Below, one piece after another: positions 59,453 through 64,000 of a stretch of DNA of 64,000 nt (position 1 is its first letter; every line of letters starts with the position of its first letter). The notes under the pieces are model-generated. The model was not told the origin of the DNA. It was given only the letters and a program-made list of their open reading frames with translations, and made no database searches. Position numbers and translations under genes: made by a program. Source of the DNA: Serinus canaria (Eukaryota; Chordata; Aves; Passeriformes; Fringillidae); the NCBI RefSeq assembly GCF_022539315.1, contig NC_066315.1:93306990-93370989 (forward strand), read 5' to 3'.

Positions 59453-59713
59453 CAGAAAACCTGATGCATCTATTGATCATCTAAGGGAAGAGCTCACCAT
59501 CAAGTTTTCCCAACCACTTTCCAAGCTACCTTTTTGAGTTATGGTGTGGCAAAAAGAGTCTGTTAGAGTCTGTTCTTGGGTGGGTCACTGCATCTTATTG
59601 GGTGGAACCTTTTCCACTCAAGAGAGTGAAATGCTCTGTAGCCCTGGTGGGTACCTTCTGGCACAGTGGTGAATTAAGCTATTAGAGCTCTCTAGGAGGG
59701 TGGTGCAGGTGTG

Positions 59714-59738
59714 CTGATCTGAGCAGAAGTCAGATCAG
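59714..59738. repeat. Perfect 9-bp inverted repeat
   Basis: CTGATCTGA (59714-59722) and TCAGATCAG (59730-59738) flank a 7-base loop. Nothing suggests a transcript end here. Foldbacks of this size are expected by chance in a window this long. Confidence 0.7.
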
Positions 59739-60930
59739 TTCCTACAAGCCACTGTGTAGCTGATGTGGGCAACCTCAACTCATTTTCCACTAGATCATAG
59801 GACCAAATGCTGTTTTCCCATGCCAGGGAAAGCTCCTGAGCAGCTCTTCCCCAAACTTAGCGTAATAGAAAGAGCAACAAACAAAAAACAGGCAGCAGTT
59901 TCCCTCAGACTTTGTAAGACAAATATTCCTACTGATAGTTCCTCTGCAGCCTGCTTTGTCATATTTTTTCTCTTTTTAATTAATTTATTTATTTATTAGC
60001 ATTTTCAGTACTCCTTCTGCACCAGAACTTTATTTAAGGCTGCTGCCTGGGAGCCCCTGGGAGGGTTCCCAGTTTCCTGTGTGGATTCCCCTGTATGCCA
60101 CAGTATTAGGAGTGTGACCTTCTGCCTTGCCAGGACCCATCTTAAAGGGCCCATCTGCCCTGTCAGCATCAATCACATTGAATTTTATAATTCAGCCCCT
60201 CCAAAATACCCAGTAATTTTGGGTAACTGTAATTTCCAGTTCTTAACAGTGTCCAAAGCAATTCTCTGCTATTATTTTTACATGGAAAGAAAAACACCTA
60301 ATTTAAAGCCTAAGTTTCCCCCTCATAACATTTATGCATAGACTGTGTTACTGCTATTATATTCTGAAAAACAGTTATTTCACCAAAATAAAAAATCCTT
60401 TTCCTAAGTGCTTTGCACCCTATGTTTTTTTTTTATTTTCCTTTTATGTTGCATATACCAACAGGGGCCAACTTTATTTCAGTATTGACTTGGATTTTGA
60501 TGAATATGCTTCTATTTCATTTATTCTTTATTTGTGCAAAAGCTAGGCAGTATTTTTACATTGTTTCCCACTTCCTTTTTGATTAAACTGTTATATTTGA
60601 TTTTCCAGAAATAAAGTGCCACGGAGATAGAGAGAGTGAGAAAAATACATCATCTTTGATTCCCTCCTGACTCACGGCTCTCTAAGCTCTGACCCAAAAG
60701 CCCACCTTAACTCACTGGAAATAAGTGCCCAAAGGGAGCCGTCAGAGAGGAAGCTCTTCAGGAAGTGACTACCCAAAGTGCTAACCACAGGAGAATGAGG
60801 CCTTTTCCACCTAAAATTAACTGAGCTGCTCAAACAAAAACACTAAACCTACTATAACCCTACTAGAATAATAATAATAGATGACCCAAGTCAGGCCTTT
60901 TAAACTAAATTCCTATAATCAGTATCAGAG

Positions 60931-60944
60931 ATCAAAGATCAAAG
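60931..60944 (+). promoter_or_regulatory. Doubled TCF/LEF-like motif
   Basis: ATCAAAG occurs twice without a gap (60931-60937 and 60938-60944). This is the core recognised by TCF/LEF HMG-box factors of the Wnt pathway. Adjacent copies are less likely by chance than single ones, but a local 7-base slippage duplication would produce the same pattern. Confidence 0.3.
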
Positions 60945-60972
60945 GCCACAAAAACTTCAGTGCCATTAGTTA

Positions 60973-61000
60973 ATGTCAGAAAAAACATGTCAGAAAAAAC
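60973..61000 (+). repeat. Perfect 14-base tandem duplication
   Basis: ATGTCAGAAAAAAC is repeated exactly at 60973-60986 and 60987-61000, consistent with recent replication slippage. Confidence 0.92.
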
Positions 61001-64000
61001 ACAGTTCATACAAATTCAGTGGATAGGCTGTATATCTCTTTTTCCTTCACATGTAACTTTTCAAAGCTCTCTTCTTTGGGGCTGGTATCCTCATTCTTTT
61101 TACAGCTTAGGCAAAGAGTTTTCTGAGCAAAAAATATTGCCATTTACAATACATAAAGTATATATAAAAAACTTCCCTTTTTGCTGTGTACCCACAACAG
61201 GATTTGGCAGTAAACTAAGACCAGGACAATAGCAATGGGAGCACAGTTGCACCAGTGCCACTTGTTAAGGGAAGGAAATTTACTGTTGCTTCTTTGAGCA
61301 CCCCCATGGGACATGACTGAAACATCCTGGGGAAAAGGAAGAGGAAAACATTACAATAAAAAAGACCATCCAATGTAACCCTGAAAAGTGAACCTGATGC
61401 TACAACCCTGCTCCCCTCCAGGGAGAGAAGCAGCTGGGGTGGTGTGTCAGGAGCTGAGTACAACCCAAGGAGCCCTGCTGAGAAGATGGGCAGGCAGCAC
61501 CAGCCTTGCCCTGAGGAGCATAGTCTAGCTCTGCAAGTTACAGCAAAGTGCAGAAATCATGGCTAAGCACAAGGCAGTGCATTCTTGAAAGCCCCTAAGC
61601 AGATCAGTGATCAGGAAGAGAGCCCAATCTACCCTGACTACACTCCTTTCAGTGTCAGCCCTCATCCTTTTTAAGCTCACTCTGCCCTTCTCAAGACCCA
61701 GAAGTGGCATTTGTGCTTTGGATGAGTCTGTGAAAGACCTCCAGGCTGTCAAACTACAAGCTACCATCAGGTGTGCTTCCTCTCCTTCAGGTCTCTTGCA
61801 GTGCTGCTGTATGCCAGAGCCATCAGCCTGCTCACCTGGCAAACAGACAGCCTAAACCATGCTGCCCAGCTGCCTGCTGGTGGGGCAACCTAACACCCAG
61901 CTGGAACAGGTACCAGGACCTTACCTTGGAAGCCAGTGACCAAGGTATTTATTTGCTCAGTAAAGGAACAGAGTGGTAGAAAAAAGTCACCAGTGTAGAA
62001 GTTAGTGGAGAATGGCAAGCAGTCCCTAGTGCTCTGGTGTGTTCTGTACCAAATTTTCACTTCCCAGCCCCTGATAGATAATTCACATGTAATTGGTTGC
62101 TTAGAGACGTACATGCACCACTCAGATGCTCCTTCTATGGAATCAGCAAGCAGAGTAACTGTGGGCATTAACAGTGCTGCTGCTGGTGCTGCAGCACCTG
62201 AGCTGGCTTCATCAGGACTCACCTCCTTGTCAGAGGAAGTGATTCTGCTTCAAGAATGTGGAAATAACTGAAATATATTTTTCCAAAGCTAGTATAGCCA
62301 CAGATATTTATTTGAGACTGTGACTGACCACCCAGAGAGCCAAAGATTACAAATATTTGAACAGTGATTTGTAGAAATCTGATTTCACCCATACATTTAT
62401 AGCAAGATCTAACACTTATTATGAGGACCACAAAACATTTGCAACCTGTCTGCTAAGCCTACAAGAAAACTGAAGATCAACTCACAAGGAAGTCAGCTAT
62501 CCAGCCATTATGCAAAGCTTCCTAAAAGGCAGTGACATGCATTTAGCAACCATCCCAAAATCAGAACATCAAAAAACCCATTTTTGCACTATTTTTCCTT
62601 GCTATTGCCAGCCTATGTCCCTGTGAAGGGAGTAGTGTTTATGGAACCAGTGTTTGGAAAAGTAAGCTTGAATAGCAGTGTCAAAGGGTAATTGGCACAA
62701 AAGAGATCCCTACATTTGGAACAAGAGGAATTAAGTTTTCCTAAGCACATTGGGACCACAGAGGGCTTGTTGTTGATAGACCCACAAGTAGTAATATTAC
62801 CAGGTTCATGCCAAGGGTCATAGCATGCAGTGAGACAACAGTTCCTTAGAGCAATGAGAGCAGGGTCATGACTCCTGTGTGCAACTGATTGATCCTCAGA
62901 GCTCAGATCTGTGAGACGAACAGGGAAAAAAAGTGAAATTTACAGCATTCATTTACACTTGGCTTTGAAAAGTTTTTATTGAGGCAATGATCACCTTGCA
63001 TTTTTTCCTTTTCAGTTACTGCCTAAAAGTCAGTGGAAGGATTTGAAACAATATATGACCATGGGATTTTATCAGCAGAATATATTAGCGCACTAGTTAC
63101 ATGCCAGGTAAAGTTTTGCAGCTTTTAGTAGCTTTTCTTCTCAAGGGCTAATATCTGGAGACTGGCCTCTAATGTCCATTTAGCAGAATAGAAGCTTGAA
63201 GCCTTGAGAAATGACAGTGAAACTGTGCAACCAGCTCAGGGACTCAATTCTTAGTTTATGCTCTTTATGACCACAAGTAGAAAAGTGCATTGAAGCCACA
63301 TTTCCACTTTATTGATCTTGAATATCAACTTTTAGAATGGACTTGAGAATATTTAGGACAACATGAGCACAAATGAGGTTTAGGGTGCTCTAAGTTATGC
63401 ATCTGGTGTAGAATACTGGAGTGCCCTGCACTTCTCTTGTAACCCTGACCCTCATCACAAACTGCCTCCTTTCCTTGGGAGCCTCCTGCCTGTTTGCCAC
63501 CTGAGAGAATCTTGTTAGCAAAAGCATACTCTGTTGCCTCTTTAATGGGTCATTTTTATTTCTGATGACAGTAGAAAACAGTAAGAATCAAGGTTTAAGA
63601 AGGAGCTCATGGCTCCAACACACAACATTAAATAAGCCTGCTGGAAACATCTGTGGAGCTCAGCAGAAGTCATTCTGGATCTTGTGACAGTTTTCAGTTC
63701 CTTCAGCCTGTTCTGTGTAATGTCCCAGGTACATCCCCTTGGATTCCTGACCAGGATTTTAAAACAAGAAGAAATTTAGTAAACTTTGAATGAGCCCAGA
63801 GACAGGGCCTTGGGAGTTTGGCCAGTGCTAAATGAGTACAGATATCAATAAAGCTTATAGCTACATACTTCCTACCAAGCCTCAGTGCCTGGATTCAAGG
63901 AACTCCTGTACAACTGCACACAGACTGGAGTGCTATGATCAGTACTGGAAGACGACATAATGCAGTACTATTAATGCAACTGGTCCCACTGAACTCAACA

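Larger units (their letters stand above)
53640..64000. other. Intergenic or intronic sequence, no gene seen
   Basis: Mostly unique, AT-rich sequence to the right edge. Frames of 139 and 140 codons at 54139-54558 and 58831-59253 have no recognisable domain; the first begins with GTG and contains no ATG. The small foldbacks and tandem duplications are listed separately. A perfect 14-base palindrome, GGTGCTGCAGCACC, lies at 62185-62198 within a CTG-rich stretch. From 62300 to 64000 nothing stands out. Confidence 0.5.

Noticed and set aside
59714..59738. 9-bp foldback as a transcription terminator
   Set aside because: Intrinsic terminators are a bacterial feature, the context is vertebrate, and there is no U-tract after the stem.

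Overview
The window looks like vertebrate nuclear DNA, most likely from a bird. The best evidence is CR1 LINE sequence: two 5'-truncated, plus-strand copies at about 1412-2880, and an orphan 3' tail at about 25755-25819 that ends in the 8-base repeat typical of CR1. Everything else is AT-rich, CpG-poor, long-intergenic or intronic sequence with CA microsatellites. There is no sign of prokaryotic, organellar or viral organisation. The species cannot be resolved by eye; a turtle or crocodilian is less likely but not excluded.

Layout: 1-1411 is unique sequence. 1412-2880 holds a CR1 pair of different ages. 2881-20260 is mostly unique AT-rich DNA with simple repeats, a 33-base tandem duplication and a C-rich quadruplex motif. 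20288-20720 is a CpG-enriched patch with a YY1-like motif and a good splice-donor match, the most promoter-like place in the window. 20900-32000 is unique DNA with the CR1 tail, a perfect 15-bp inverted repeat and two more CpG patches. At 32024-32093 a perfect 15-bp foldback is embedded in short direct repeats. 33000-45860 is AT-rich and almost featureless. 45870-48290 groups a possible conserved noncoding block, a MIR-like remnant and two copies of an old palindromic (MITE-like) repeat. 48300-64000 carries an (AC)25 microsatellite, small foldbacks, a G-quadruplex motif, doubled TCF/LEF motifs and short tandem duplications.

I found no protein-coding gene that I can support. The long open frames are CR1 reverse transcriptase, the antisense strand of CR1, or frames of under 200 codons with no recognisable domain. 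No tRNA, rRNA, CRISPR array or operon is visible. The window is best read as a gene desert or a very large intron. Its functional content, if any, is regulatory or noncoding RNA, which comparative alignment and transcript data would have to show. I did not find a convincing new biological system; the entries worth a second look are foldback repeats and candidate regulatory patches.
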